A DNA stretch of 64,000 nt from NCBI RefSeq assembly GCF_051013375.1, contig NZ_CP142125.1; one strand, given 5' to 3'. Source of the DNA: Kordia algicida. GTDB taxonomy: Bacteria; Bacteroidota; Bacteroidia; Flavobacteriales; Flavobacteriaceae. Below, piece by piece: positions 36,831 to 46,548 of this stretch. The notes beneath the pieces are model-generated. The model was not told the origin of the DNA and did not search any database. It was given only the letters and a program-made list of their open reading frames with translations. How positions within the stretch are numbered: position 1 is the first letter of the stretch; each line of letters starts with the position of its first letter. The position numbers and the translations under genes were made by a program.

Positions 36831-38411
36831 TTAATGTTGTTGAATGTATGTCGCTGCTGCTTCATCACAATGAAATTCAGGAGTTTTCTTTTGTGTCCCT
36901 GCATCTCTATTCAATTTATCAGTTATCGCATCTGCTTGTGCTCGTACAATTTGTGAAGCATGATTCGGAATTTGAACTGCTGAATTGGTTTTTGGAGCTT
37001 TGATTCCTTCCATCGGATTGTCTTTTCGTGGTTTTGACAAAGTAAGCACATCTAAGACATCTGCGGCAGCTTTATCACGTGCTGTAAGTGGTGGCAAATC
37101 GAATAAAACTTCAATAGTTTTTAACAACGAAGTATGATCGAGTGGAGTTTCACTTTTTGTACGATACACTGTTCCCGCTTCAATCCAAGGAGAAATTAAC
37201 ACACAAGGAACACGTACGCCAAAACGATCAAACTTAAATCCGTTTTTATTTTCAGTTGTTGCACTTGGTTGTGTTGCGCCTTCTGGCGGAGTGATATGAT
37301 CGTAACAACCTCCATGTTCATCATAATTGATAACTAACAGCGTATCTTCCCAATATTTAGATTTTCGTATAGCATTGTAAATTTCTAGCATATATGCTTC
37401 TCCAGCTGCGACATCGTAATTTGGATGCTGACTATTTCCATAGCTTCCCCAAGAAGGTTCTAAAAACGTATAATCTGGCAAATGATCTCCTTTTAAAACT
37501 GTCTTGAAGTTATTAAAACTTCCAATAAAGGAATTTTCTGGTATTGGATTGTCGGCTACATCTTGACAAAAGTTGTAAGTGTATGGTTTTTGTAATTTAT
37601 CAGCAAAAATTCCCCAACTACGTTTGTGATCGGACAGGTTTTTAAATATACTTTTAGCACTGTACGATTTAATTTCGTCATACAAATGTCCTTCAGAAGT
37701 TGCCATATGCATAAAAGCTCTATTGGGAAGTGTTTCTGAAGGAACCGAACAATAATAATGATCGCAAACAGCATATCCTTTTGCCAAGCCAGATAAAATA
37801 GGAAGCAGTTCAGGTGTGTATATTCCCATGATATCTTTAGGTTCTGTACCTGGAAATTTACTGACAATTTCTAAACCAGATGGTGGTGGAGAATAATGTT
37901 TATACCAATGTTTGTAATCGTCGTTTTGATAATCTTTTGAATGATCGTAATTCTTATCGTATGTTTTCTTTTTAGGTATTGTAGTAGACTTATCAGTAGT
38001 TTTTTGGGGTTTATATGGTGGATCGCCATAATATTTATTTGCAATCTTGTTTTCAAAATCACGCACAAAACCTTGATTGTTTGCAATTTTATGAGGAAAC
38101 GGTTCATTTAAAGCGCCAAATAACTGAAAATTGGTATTCATATAACCTTCTCCTGGATCCATTTTTGGCATATAATACGCGTATTTGTCGTTTGGATCAA
38201 TTGGAAATACTTTGATTGGATTTTTAGTACTATCAGGATTTGTTTCATTGCCCGTTAATCCTTCAAAATCATGACCAAGTGGTGATTTATTGTGATTGTC
38301 TTTGTATAAAAAACCCAGCATATGATCGAAGGAACGATTTTCAAACATGACTACAACTACATGTTTTATTTTGTTTTTCAATACGTCTTCGTGAGATTTA
38401 GAGGTTTGCAT
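36831..38411 (-). CDS. phosphoesterase family protein (phospholipase C / acid phosphatase type)
   Basis: 526 residues. Near the N-terminus VVVMFENRSFDHMLGF is the hallmark of the phosphoesterase family that includes non-specific phospholipase C and acid phosphatase AcpA. Further family blocks are SVPSETLPNRAFMHMATSEG and INYDEHGGCYDHITPPEG, which carry metal-binding residues. Those enzymes are usually exported; here no signal peptide is visible, so the protein may be cytoplasmic or use another route. Substrate unknown: a phospholipid or phosphomonoester is likely. Confidence 0.85.
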   Translation of the reverse strand: MQTSKSHEDVLKNKIKHVVVVMFENRSFDHMLGFLYKDNHNKSPLGHDFEGLTGNETNPDSTKNPIKVFPIDPNDKYAYYMPKMDPGEGYMNTNFQLFGALNEPFPHKIANNQGFVRDFENKIANKYYGDPPYKPQKTTDKSTTIPKKKTYDKNYDHSKDYQNDDYKHWYKHYSPPPSGLEIVSKFPGTEPKDIMGIYTPELLPILSGLAKGYAVCDHYYCSVPSETLPNRAFMHMATSEGHLYDEIKSYSAKSIFKNLSDHKRSWGIFADKLQKPYTYNFCQDVADNPIPENSFIGSFNNFKTVLKGDHLPDYTFLEPSWGSYGNSQHPNYDVAAGEAYMLEIYNAIRKSKYWEDTLLVINYDEHGGCYDHITPPEGATQPSATTENKNGFKFDRFGVRVPCVLISPWIEAGTVYRTKSETPLDHTSLLKTIEVLFDLPPLTARDKAAADVLDVLTLSKPRKDNPMEGIKAPKTNSAVQIPNHASQIVRAQADAITDKLNRDAGTQKKTPEFHCDEAAATYIQQH

Positions 38412-38544
38412 ACGGTATGTTTTGAATGGTTTGGACTTTCAATGTATAGTATAATGCGCTGTAATCCAAATAAAAATGGTAAAAGAGGCGAGAATACGTA
38501 ACAAGATTCAGGTAGATTTTATGTCTGATTTTCAATGTAATAAG

Positions 38545-39336
38545 TTACCTTTTTGGAAACATCAAATCAGCTTCACTCAACGTATAGTAAATTTCAGGAT
38601 ATTTAAAATCCATACTTTTATTTTCTTCTCCGCGTGTCATGTAGAAACTTCTGCGTTGTGTTTCATCTGCCAATTGCAACAATTCTCCATTAGGAAAATA
38701 TGGTTTGTCGTTTTTAAACTGAATGAACGTTTTTGAAGTTCTGAAAGTAATTCCCAACCAACGATTTTCTATAGCTACAGGCTTTTTTCCTGAAACTTGC
38801 TCCAAGACAATTTTATGCTGAAATTTTGTGTTTGTGGCGCATGAAAACAATACGACAGAATTGTTTTCCAATACAAATTCAAATTCTTTGTTCGTAGTTT
38901 TATCTCTCACTTTTAGTTTGCGCAATGCATGTTTGGAAACATCATTTGGATGTTCATAACAAGAAAATAAGGCAATATATGATGTCGAATCTAAATCCAA
39001 AGATTGATCGGAATGATATTTCATTTTTTTATAAGACGCATCATAAATTTCAATCAACGCATTATTAAAAGAAACCTCATCAATCGGAATCTCATCTGTA
39101 GTTTGTATCGTATTTTGTATGCTTTCTACAATCGTATTGTGAATTGCCGAAAAATCATGCGGCGGAATCGTATATTTCGTAGTCGTTCGTACCAACGGAA
39201 TTCCCAAATCACTCAATTTTACCAAATGATTCCCAAGTCTACCTTTTCCAACAGCTTCAAAAGCAACCGAAGTTGCCAATTCATCAAACAAATTGGTTTC
39301 TAATGGAAGCGAAAATTGATAAAAACCATTCATCAA
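38545..39336 (-). CDS. 2OG-Fe(II) oxygenase-like protein (AlkB-like fold)
   Basis: 263 residues. The double-stranded beta-helix metal ligands can be placed: HSD (HxD) in KMKYHSDQSLDLD, a distal His in KFQHKIVL, and an Arg in LGITFRTSKTF that would bind 2-oxoglutarate. The order and spacing fit AlkB-like dioxygenases, which hydroxylate or demethylate nucleic acids or proteins. It overlaps the start/stop of the larger neighbour by 4 bases, so both are coupled. Its exact substrate is unknown. Confidence 0.7.
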   Translation of the reverse strand: MMNGFYQFSLPLETNLFDELATSVAFEAVGKGRLGNHLVKLSDLGIPLVRTTTKYTIPPHDFSAIHNTIVESIQNTIQTTDEIPIDEVSFNNALIEIYDASYKKMKYHSDQSLDLDSTSYIALFSCYEHPNDVSKHALRKLKVRDKTTNKEFEFVLENNSVVLFSCATNTKFQHKIVLEQVSGKKPVAIENRWLGITFRTSKTFIQFKNDKPYFPNGELLQLADETQRRSFYMTRGEENKSMDFKYPEIYYTLSEADLMFPKR

Positions 39337-40547
39337 TAAATAGGTTTTTGGTAATCGCCACCATTCATGCTAAAATGAACTTTTCCGTACGTCACTTTAC
39401 GTTCCGACACATTTTCTTCATAATACGTATCACGCAATTCAGACATGGTTTCATTTGTCATTTCTTCAAGTTTAATCAATTCGCCATTTTCTTTAATATA
39501 TGTTTCATCATTCATAAAAACAGCTTCCAAATTAGAACAACGCACCACATAACCCATTCTTGTTGGAATACGCGCAATATTTAACAACGAAGGACGAATT
39601 TCATGCGTGTACAATCTATTAGTAGAAAGTGGAATGATAAAAGCAGAATTCGGATACAAAGTCACACTAAATTCTTTTTCGAGACGATCATCAATGACCG
39701 ATTTTTTTAACTTAAAATGCAGTCGTGTCAAACCACTCGTTTTTCCATGACACCAATCATAGCGATCTGTTTTGGAAGGTTTTAAATGTTCAAGCTGTGT
39801 GTTGTCATAAAATGTACAAAAAGCGATCAATCCGTTTTTTGCCATATCTTTTGTCTTGTCAGAATGTGCTTTAATTTTCGCCTTGCGTTCCTTAGCTCTT
39901 TCGTCGGTATCTTTTCGATTCTCATAAATCTGCGCCAACACATGATTTAAAGAGGTTTCCTCCTCAAAAACGGTTTTTGCAGCGGCATTTAACGTACTAA
40001 TAATACTGCGATCCGTCTTGCGGAAATTGTCTGTTGGTCCAGACAAATTACTAGAACAGCGTAACAAGTGGAAGTGCAATTGCTCATTCCCTTTGTTAGT
40101 CGTTTCCTTTGAAACATCACTCAAATAAATGCCCGTACGCAATGCGTTAGATTGTTTATTGGACTCTGTCAATTGTTGAAACTCGTGTTGCGATCTTATC
40201 TGATGAAAATAATCGTCATGTTCATGAAATAATTTCCTAAAATACACGCCAACTTCATGAATAATGACAGGAACTTCTCCAAGCGAAACAACCAAAGCAT
40301 CTTGTAAATGTTCATAATTTTCAGAAACTTCTTTAATAATATAAAATGGTCTATTCTGGTTGTCAAGCGAAGAAAGATTACCACAGACAAAGACTTTTTG
40401 AGAAGCATCTTTAATAGCAGCGAAACCATCTACGGAAGTGCCACAAAAATGATCTAATAAATACTTTAACTCCTCAGAAGGCTCTTTATCAGTTGTAAAA
40501 GCGATTAAAACGTTGTTATGTTTTGAAATTTTATTTTCAGTGTGCAT
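39333..40547 (-). CDS. 2OG-Fe(II) oxygenase-like protein with extra N-terminal domain
   Basis: 404 residues. The C-terminal half repeats the design of its partner: HSD in KAHSDKTKDMAKNG, a distal His in NRLYTHEIRPS, and Arg in MGYVVRCSNLEAVF. The first 200 residues form an additional domain I do not recognise (for example LSGPTDNFRKTDRSI). The stop of this gene overlaps the start of the next (39333-39336). The pair therefore looks like an ancient duplication whose products may work together. It is preceded by a 353-base noncoding gap with a repeat element. Confidence 0.6.
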   Translation of the reverse strand: MHTENKISKHNNVLIAFTTDKEPSEELKYLLDHFCGTSVDGFAAIKDASQKVFVCGNLSSLDNQNRPFYIIKEVSENYEHLQDALVVSLGEVPVIIHEVGVYFRKLFHEHDDYFHQIRSQHEFQQLTESNKQSNALRTGIYLSDVSKETTNKGNEQLHFHLLRCSSNLSGPTDNFRKTDRSIISTLNAAAKTVFEEETSLNHVLAQIYENRKDTDERAKERKAKIKAHSDKTKDMAKNGLIAFCTFYDNTQLEHLKPSKTDRYDWCHGKTSGLTRLHFKLKKSVIDDRLEKEFSVTLYPNSAFIIPLSTNRLYTHEIRPSLLNIARIPTRMGYVVRCSNLEAVFMNDETYIKENGELIKLEEMTNETMSELRDTYYEENVSERKVTYGKVHFSMNGGDYQKPIY

Positions 40548-40569
40548 TTAATTGCGTAATTATTTTAAT

Positions 40570-40874
40570 AATTTAACGTGAGTTCGACGTTAGGATTTTA
40601 GTTTGAAACTTTTCTTTTCCGCAGTATAGCAGGAGTTTTTCGTTAAAAATTTTCGAAACCTTGGAGAAAATTTAGAAAAATTCATGCGGTTTTAGTTTTT
40701 CCCTAAAAGAAAAACTAAAAATACCTCTGGAAAAGTTCCCTTTCTTTTGTTTCTTTTCTTTGGGTAAGCAAAGAAAACGAAAATAAAACACTGAAAATGA
40801 ATTACATAACAAAATCATCTCTAAAATTACTATAAATATAAATTGATTGATTTATATCGAACTGACGTTAATTT
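40570..40874. repeat. MITE-like noncoding element filling the 40548-40900 gap
   Basis: Terminal inverted repeats of 18 bp with two mismatches lie at 40570-40587 and 40857-40874, 305 bp apart. Inside are a perfect 12-bp hairpin (40690-40701 with 40709-40720) and a perfect 9-bp hairpin (40754-40762 with 40769-40777). There is no ORF of note, and nothing else in the gap 40548-40900 can be supported. Confidence 0.6.
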
Positions 40875-40900
40875 ATATAATGATTACCAAATTCTCAGCA

Positions 40901-41302
40901 CTATTTAGAGATTTTTTGAAGGCTAAAAGTCCAAGTTTTTCCATCTTTATTCCAAGCAATTCCATTCATTTTATTACCTGCAATATCACCAATTTGAATT
41001 GATGTATTACCTAAAGCAATCATCACTTTCTTACCATTCTGACTCCAAATATCTTCCTCATCTTTAAAAGAAACAATGCTACTTCGCATGGTATTAGTTT
41101 TATAAGCAACTTGTCCGTCGGCTAAAAAATGGTACTCGTAAAAATCGCCATCAGAATCGGTTCCCGACCATTTTGTATTTGCAATGCTAATAGCATTATT
41201 TTTTACGTTACTAACAGCCTGATTTGACTTGCAGGAAAACGTGAGCAATGCTACCGTGATAAAAAATACACAAGTAATTCCGTAATGTTTCAATTTTTGC
41301 AT
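40901..41302 (-). CDS. lipocalin-like lipoprotein
   Basis: About 133 residues from the ATG at 41302, which gives a lipoprotein signal with the cysteine at residue 24 (LLTFSC); the upstream in-frame ATG at 41371 would place a second hydrophobic stretch before it. The mature domain (ANTKWSGTDSDGDFYEYHFL, then GKTWTFSLQ at the end) fits a small lipocalin-like barrel. Function unknown. Confidence 0.65.
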   Translation of the reverse strand: MQKLKHYGITCVFFITVALLTFSCKSNQAVSNVKNNAISIANTKWSGTDSDGDFYEYHFLADGQVAYKTNTMRSSIVSFKDEEDIWSQNGKKVMIALGNTSIQIGDIAGNKMNGIAWNKDGKTWTFSLQKISK

Positions 41303-41463
41303 AAAGTTTCTTTTATCAGATGAAACTACGGGTTTCTCTAGCAAAATCAAAATGACACTTAAAAAAACCACTTCTAGTTTAAAAGGTTATAATTAAAACC
41401 ATGTGGAAATGGCAAGATATTTTGAGAATTATGTACTTTAGAAACGTCTAAAATTCTATACAA

Positions 41464-42267
41464 ATGATTCCTGAACATATCGCCAATCGAAAAGGACCGA
41501 GAAGCCTGAAAGATTTAAATCCTGAAGTGATAGCATATTTAAATCAAGGTTTGGTTGAAACTAAAAATTTAATGGAATGGCTCGCAACCGATCAATTGTT
41601 CTTATTGAAATTAGTACTGAAAGAACTCAATAAGCAAGCTTGGTTTCCAGATTTTGAAGTCGCCGTAAATGCGCAGAAAAAACCAACGGCAAATAGCAAT
41701 ACCAAAGTAATTGGAGAAACGTTTGGTTTGCTAACGACTAATGCAAAAGTGTATGAAAAACTAAAAAATCATACTTCCGATTTGGTGCGTTGTTGGGCAT
41801 GTTGGGCAGAAAGTACACAACAAAATACAGTTTCTAAATTGCTAAAAACTATGAAGCCCTACGCTGCCGACACACATTTTGGTGTTCGCGAGGTCGTAAT
41901 TTTTGCGACGAAAGAACGAATGATTGCTGATTTGGACACTTCCGTAGCATTGCTAACGAAATGGACAACTAACGAAGACGAGAACATTCGGCGTTTTGCG
42001 GTAGAAGCATTGCGGCCAATTGGCGTTTGGACAAAGAAAATAACTGCTTTTCAAGAAAATCCTGCGAAAGCGTTGCCCATTTTAAATCCTTTAAAATCTG
42101 ATGCTTCTAAATATGTACGTGACGCTGTTGGTAATTGGTTGAACGATGCTAGCAAATCACAACCAATTTGGGTAGAAAGCCTTTGTGAAAAATGGAAAAA
42201 AGAATCTCCAACCAAAGAAACGGCATACATTATAAAAAGAGGAATGCGAACTATTTTAAAAAAGTAA
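41464..42267 (+). CDS. AlkD-like DNA alkylation repair / HEAT-repeat protein
   Basis: 267 residues. The sequence fits the DNA-alkylation-repair HEAT family: paired helices such as SDLVRCWACWAESTQQNTV, FGVREVVIFATKERM, and IRRFAVEALRPIGVW. AlkD-type enzymes remove N3- and N7-alkyl purines without base flipping. Many relatives in this family have no proven glycosylase activity, so catalysis is not claimed. It stands alone on the plus strand next to the AlkB-like pair, which may or may not reflect a shared repair role. Confidence 0.75.
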   Translation: MIPEHIANRKGPRSLKDLNPEVIAYLNQGLVETKNLMEWLATDQLFLLKLVLKELNKQAWFPDFEVAVNAQKKPTANSNTKVIGETFGLLTTNAKVYEKLKNHTSDLVRCWACWAESTQQNTVSKLLKTMKPYAADTHFGVREVVIFATKERMIADLDTSVALLTKWTTNEDENIRRFAVEALRPIGVWTKKITAFQENPAKALPILNPLKSDASKYVRDAVGNWLNDASKSQPIWVESLCEKWKKESPTKETAYIIKRGMRTILKK

Positions 42268-42415
42268 AACAAAATCGGACATATCATATTAGTAAAAAGA
42301 AATGTTCTTATGACAATCAAACGAATGGACATAATTATGTGAAAAATCAAATACTTTAAAACATCAAACTTTATTTTTGTTGCTAAATTGATATATTTAT
42401 GCTAAATTAGTATAT

Positions 42416-42835
42416 ATGAAAATAGAACTGTGTCCTAATTGTGGTTCAGATAGTTATATAAAAAGCGGAATTGTTAACAACAGACAACGTTACAAATGTA
42501 AAAAATGCAACTACTTTTTCTCGGTAAACAAAATAGGAAAAAAGATTGATGATTATTATGTCAATAAGTCGCTTCAATTGTATTTAGAAGGATTGACCTA
42601 TCGTGAAATTGAACGTATTTTGGGAATTTCGCATGTAAGTATTATGAACTGGGTGAAGAAATACAACATTAAACGTCCATACAATTCTACGTATCATCCT
42701 ACCTATAAAATACTCAATGCTGATGAACTCGGTAACTACTTCCAAAATGCCGAAAACGTCAAAGGTGCAGGAGTTATTGTTACAGAATTGGGTGACAAAT
42801 TTATGTTGATAAAGTGGGAACGTTTCAAAGATTAG
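42416..42835 (+). CDS. IS1 InsA-like zinc-ribbon/HTH protein without a transposase domain
   Basis: 139 residues. The N-terminus has a zinc ribbon with CPNCG near residue 6 and KCKKCNYFF near 33. A helix-turn-helix follows (LTYREIERILGISHVSIMNW). This is the DNA-binding half of IS1-type transposases. The catalytic DDE half is missing; instead there are 45 unfamiliar C-terminal residues. I see no flanking inverted repeats. It lies just upstream of the acetate-uptake genes and may have been recruited as their regulator. Confidence 0.7.
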   Translation: MKIELCPNCGSDSYIKSGIVNNRQRYKCKKCNYFFSVNKIGKKIDDYYVNKSLQLYLEGLTYREIERILGISHVSIMNWVKKYNIKRPYNSTYHPTYKILNADELGNYFQNAENVKGAGVIVTELGDKFMLIKWERFKD

Positions 42836-42943
42836 TATAGTAAATTAACAAAAAAATATAGTTATTTTTATTTATCTCGCTGTTTTTTAGAGTTTAGCAT
42901 TGCACACAAAACCAATGTAACACTAACTAACCCTTTAAAAACA

Positions 42944-44188
42944 ATGAGAAAACTAACACTTTTATTGGTCGGACTATTGCTAGTCTCTTTCCAATATACC
43001 AACGCTCAAGGTGCGCCAGATTACAATGGCGGAATGAAAGTAAAACTCAACGAAGATGGTTCTAAATACTTCCGAATCATTTCATGGGCGCAAATTTGGG
43101 CACAACATAATTCAGACAGACCTTTGGATGCCAACGGAAACGAACAAAGTGATTTAAATTTCAGTTTGCGTAGAGCTCGTGTACTTATGTACGCACAAAT
43201 CAACAAACGATTCCTAATTCTTACACATTTTGGACTCAACAGTCTTAACGGAGATAATTTATCACCAACAGGGAAAGGAGACAGCGCACAACTGTTCTTT
43301 CATGATGTTTGGGGACAATTTACACTCACAAAAGATCACGCCATTGGTGGCGGTTTGCATTACTGGAACGGGATTTCTAGAGCCAATAATCAAAGCACGT
43401 TAAACATGATGACTCTGGACAATCAGCGTCAAGCTTGGGCTACGATTGGTCTTTCAGATCAATTTGCACGTCACATGGGTGTATATCTCAAAGGGAAATT
43501 TAACAAATTCCAATACCGATTAGCAATCAATGATGCCGTAACAAACAACTTACAAGAAGCAGCAACACCATCACCTGGAGGAGCTGCCGTATATGCCGGA
43601 AGACGTTTATTAGGTTCAAAAGATGCTGGTAGAACCTACGCTGGATATTTTGACTATCACTTTTTAGATCAAGAATCTAACTTTTTACCTTACAAAGTAG
43701 GAAGCTATTTAGGTGGTAAAAAAGTATTCAATATTGGTGCTGGATTCTTCTTTCATCCAAAAGGCTCAGTAATCGCAAACACTGCAGGTGAATTGGCAGG
43801 AGAAGATGTATCTATTTATGCTGTCGATGCTTTTTACGATGCGCCAATTGGAGGAAAAGGAGCAGCAATTACTGCATATGCTCTAGCACAATTCAGTGAT
43901 TACGGAAAAGACTTTACTTTAGGAAGAACCTATGAAACAGGTTCGTTACTTCACGGACACTTAGGATATTTATTTGCAACAGAAAAAGCAACGAAATTTC
44001 AACCGTATGTACAATTTGATAGCAGACAAATAGATGCAATTGATGACAATGCCACTTCTTTTGGTATAGGGATAAATACATATCTTAGTGGACATCATTC
44101 AAAACTTAGCCTTGAATATTTCAACACAAAATATGGTAATACCGATGCAATAAGTACCTTAACGCTTCAAGCAATGATTTACCTATAA
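42944..44188 (+). CDS. outer-membrane porin
   Basis: 414 residues with a signal peptide ending at TNAQ (about residue 22). The mature part is a beta-barrel with many aromatic/glycine strands: SLRRARVLMYAQIN near residue 80 (a porin O/P-type signature), YAGYFDYHFLDQ, and a C-terminal strand ending TLQAMIYL. It is followed after 12 bases by the DUF4212 gene and then the symporter, so it probably lets small carboxylates through the outer membrane. This role is inferred from context. Confidence 0.8.
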   Translation: MRKLTLLLVGLLLVSFQYTNAQGAPDYNGGMKVKLNEDGSKYFRIISWAQIWAQHNSDRPLDANGNEQSDLNFSLRRARVLMYAQINKRFLILTHFGLNSLNGDNLSPTGKGDSAQLFFHDVWGQFTLTKDHAIGGGLHYWNGISRANNQSTLNMMTLDNQRQAWATIGLSDQFARHMGVYLKGKFNKFQYRLAINDAVTNNLQEAATPSPGGAAVYAGRRLLGSKDAGRTYAGYFDYHFLDQESNFLPYKVGSYLGGKKVFNIGAGFFFHPKGSVIANTAGELAGEDVSIYAVDAFYDAPIGGKGAAITAYALAQFSDYGKDFTLGRTYETGSLLHGHLGYLFATEKATKFQPYVQFDSRQIDAIDDNATSFGIGINTYLSGHHSKLSLEYFNTKYGNTDAISTLTLQAMIYL

Positions 44189-44200
44189 AACCAACCAATT

Positions 44201-44464
44201 ATGACCGATGACAAACAAAAACGCGCAAAAGCGTACTGGAAAGAAAACATAAAATACCTCGCCATTTTACTAGCTATATGGTTTGTGGTTTCCTATGGTT
44301 GCGGAATTCTGTTCAGAGAAGAACTCAATCAATTTAGACTTGGCGGATTCAAACTAGGTTTCTGGTTTGCACAACAAGGATCTATTTACGTATTCGTAAT
44401 TCTCATCTTCGTTTACGTACGATTAATGAACAAATTAGACAAAAAATACGGTTTCGACGAGTAA
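44201..44464 (+). CDS. DUF4212 small subunit of a sodium/solute symporter
   Basis: 87 residues with two membrane helices (AILLAIWFVVSYGCGILF, and SIYVFVILIFVYV). The conserved AYWKENIKYLAILL opening and LGFWFAQQGSIYVF middle identify DUF4212. This small protein regularly accompanies the large symporter that follows 28 bases later, and is taken to be its accessory subunit in the inner membrane. Confidence 0.88.
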   Translation: MTDDKQKRAKAYWKENIKYLAILLAIWFVVSYGCGILFREELNQFRLGGFKLGFWFAQQGSIYVFVILIFVYVRLMNKLDKKYGFDE

Positions 44465-44492
44465 CCCTAACTAACAAAAAATATAAATTATT

Positions 44493-46268
44493 ATGAGTGT
44501 ACAAACGTGGACTTGGATCTTAGTAGGGATAACTTTTGCCCTATATTTCGGAATAGCAATTTGGGCTAGAGCAGGCTCAACAAAAGAATTTTACGTTGCT
44601 GGCGGAGGCGTTTCTCCTTTAGCAAACGGAATGGCAACAGCAGCCGATTGGATGAGTGCCGCATCCTTTATCAGTATGGCAGGGTTGATCTCCTTTATGG
44701 GATATGATGGCTCTGTATTTTTGATGGGATGGACAGGCGGATATGTATTATTAGCATTGCTCTTAGCACCGTATCTGCGAAAATTTGGAAAATTTACGGT
44801 GCCCGATTTTATTGGAGATCGATATTACTCAAATACTGCTAGAACAGTCGCTGTAATCTGCGCGCTAATTGTATCATTTACCTATGTTGCAGGACAAATG
44901 CGTGGTGTGGGAATTGTATTTTCTCAATTTTTACAAGTAGATATCAACTTAGGTGTCATCATAGGAATGACAGTAGTTTTAATCTTTGCTTTTTTAGGCG
45001 GAATGAAAGGAATTACATATACACAAGTAGCACAATACTGTGTGTTGATATTCGCTTTTATGGTGCCAGCATTTTTTATCTCTATGCAAATGACAGGAAA
45101 CATCATTCCACAAATAGGAATGGGCGGTGAAGTAGAATCCGGCGGTTTTCTCTTGGATAAACTTGATAAACTGCATACGGAACTCGGTTTTAACGAATAT
45201 ACTAGTGGAACAAAATCTACTTGGGACGTATTTGCAATTACCTTAGCATTAATGGTTGGAACAGCAGGATTGCCACATGTAATTGTACGTTTCTTCACAG
45301 TGCCAAAAGTAAAAGACGCTCGTAAATCTGCTGGATTGGCATTATTATTTATTGCCATTCTATACACAACAGCACCAGCAATTGCAGTATTTTCTAGAAC
45401 AAATTTGATAGAAACTGTAAGCGAAAAAGAATACGAAGAAATTCCTGCATGGTTTAAAAATTGGGAAAATACAGGACTCATTGCGTGGGCAGATAAAAAT
45501 GGCGATGGAAAAATTCAGTATGTTGCTGGAGATGCATTATCAAAGAAAAAACCAGAATATACAGCAGAAAGAGGCGCGCATGGAGAACGTTTAGTTTCCA
45601 ATGCAAGTACAGCAAAAAATGAATTGTATGTAGACAGAGACATTATGGTATTGGCAAATCCAGAAATTGCTAAACTTCCAAACTGGGTCATTGCATTGGT
45701 TGCCGCAGGTGGATTGGCAGCTGCTTTATCAACCGCAGCAGGATTATTATTAGTAATCTCAACTTCTATCTCTCACGATTTAATCAAAAAACAATTAAAA
45801 CCAAACATTTCAGACAAAGGAGAATTATTAGCAGCGCGTATCGCAATCTTAGTTGCAATTATCATTGCAGGATTGTTCGGAATTTATCCACCAGGATTTG
45901 TCGCCGCCGTCGTCGCCTTGGCATTTGGTTTGGCAGCCGCATCATTTTTTCCAGCCATTATTTTGGGAATCTTTGACAAACGGATGAACAAAGAAGGTGC
46001 TATTGCTGGAATGGTTGTCGGAATCGTATTGATGCTTTTCTATATGATTCGTTACAAAACAGGATTAATTGGCGTATTAGATCCATTACCAAAAAGCGAA
46101 TGGTGGTTTGGAACATCTCCTGAAGGCTTTGGAACAATTGCGATGATTGTAAATGTAATTGTATCTGTAGTCGTTTCAAGAATGACTGCTGCACCACCAA
46201 AAGATGTACAAGAAATGGTAGAAAATATCAGAATACCTTCTGGAGCAGGAGAAGCTTCAAGTCATTAA
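44493..46268 (+). CDS. sodium/solute (acetate-type) symporter
   Basis: 591 residues, multispanning. It belongs to the sodium:solute symporter (SSS) family: GGGVSPLANGMATAADWMSA near residue 36 and GGLAAALSTAAGLLLVIS near residue 410 are characteristic of the acetate/ActP-like branch paired with DUF4212. A long soluble insertion lies around residues 310-390. The transporter imports acetate or another short-chain carboxylate with Na+. An intrinsic terminator follows the gene. Confidence 0.88.
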   Translation: MSVQTWTWILVGITFALYFGIAIWARAGSTKEFYVAGGGVSPLANGMATAADWMSAASFISMAGLISFMGYDGSVFLMGWTGGYVLLALLLAPYLRKFGKFTVPDFIGDRYYSNTARTVAVICALIVSFTYVAGQMRGVGIVFSQFLQVDINLGVIIGMTVVLIFAFLGGMKGITYTQVAQYCVLIFAFMVPAFFISMQMTGNIIPQIGMGGEVESGGFLLDKLDKLHTELGFNEYTSGTKSTWDVFAITLALMVGTAGLPHVIVRFFTVPKVKDARKSAGLALLFIAILYTTAPAIAVFSRTNLIETVSEKEYEEIPAWFKNWENTGLIAWADKNGDGKIQYVAGDALSKKKPEYTAERGAHGERLVSNASTAKNELYVDRDIMVLANPEIAKLPNWVIALVAAGGLAAALSTAAGLLLVISTSISHDLIKKQLKPNISDKGELLAARIAILVAIIIAGLFGIYPPGFVAAVVALAFGLAAASFFPAIILGIFDKRMNKEGAIAGMVVGIVLMLFYMIRYKTGLIGVLDPLPKSEWWFGTSPEGFGTIAMIVNVIVSVVVSRMTAAPPKDVQEMVENIRIPSGAGEASSH

Positions 46269-46286
46269 TTTAAATGATGTTAGTTC

Positions 46287-46325
46287 AAAAATCAACATTA
46301 CTTTTTGGTAGTGTTGATTTTTCTT
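46287..46325 (+). terminator. intrinsic terminator after the symporter gene
   Basis: A stem of about 15 bp (46287-46301 with 46308-46322), with one G-U pair and a 6-nt loop, ends in a T-rich run. It separates the porin/symporter operon from the sensor-kinase operon. Confidence 0.8.
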
Positions 46326-46353
46326 AAATTTAAATAGTAAACAATTCAGTCAA

Positions 46354-46548
46354 ATGAAAAAACGGCACGAGCAAAAATTAGTAGTATTAGCTATAGCGTT
46401 GTTATTGTTATTCAATATTCCTTTTGTGTTAACATTCAACAAAGGAGGTGCGTTATTAGGAATTCCTACATTTTACTTTTCTATTTTTTCTATTTGGTTG
46501 ATTTCTATTATCATTTCATATATCGTGTTAAAACGTCATTATGAATAA
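46354..46548 (+). CDS. DUF3311-like two-helix membrane protein
   Basis: 64 residues with two membrane helices. NIPFVLTFNKGGALLGIPTF followed by a second helix fits DUF3311, a family found next to SSS transporters. It overlaps the sensor-kinase gene by 8 bases, so it is translationally coupled and may be a small subunit of the SSS-like sensor part. Confidence 0.65.
   Translation: MKKRHEQKLVVLAIALLLLFNIPFVLTFNKGGALLGIPTFYFSIFSIWLISIIISYIVLKRHYE

Noticed and set aside
42416..42835. Active insertion sequence
   Set aside because: There is no DDE domain, second ORF or flanking inverted repeat.
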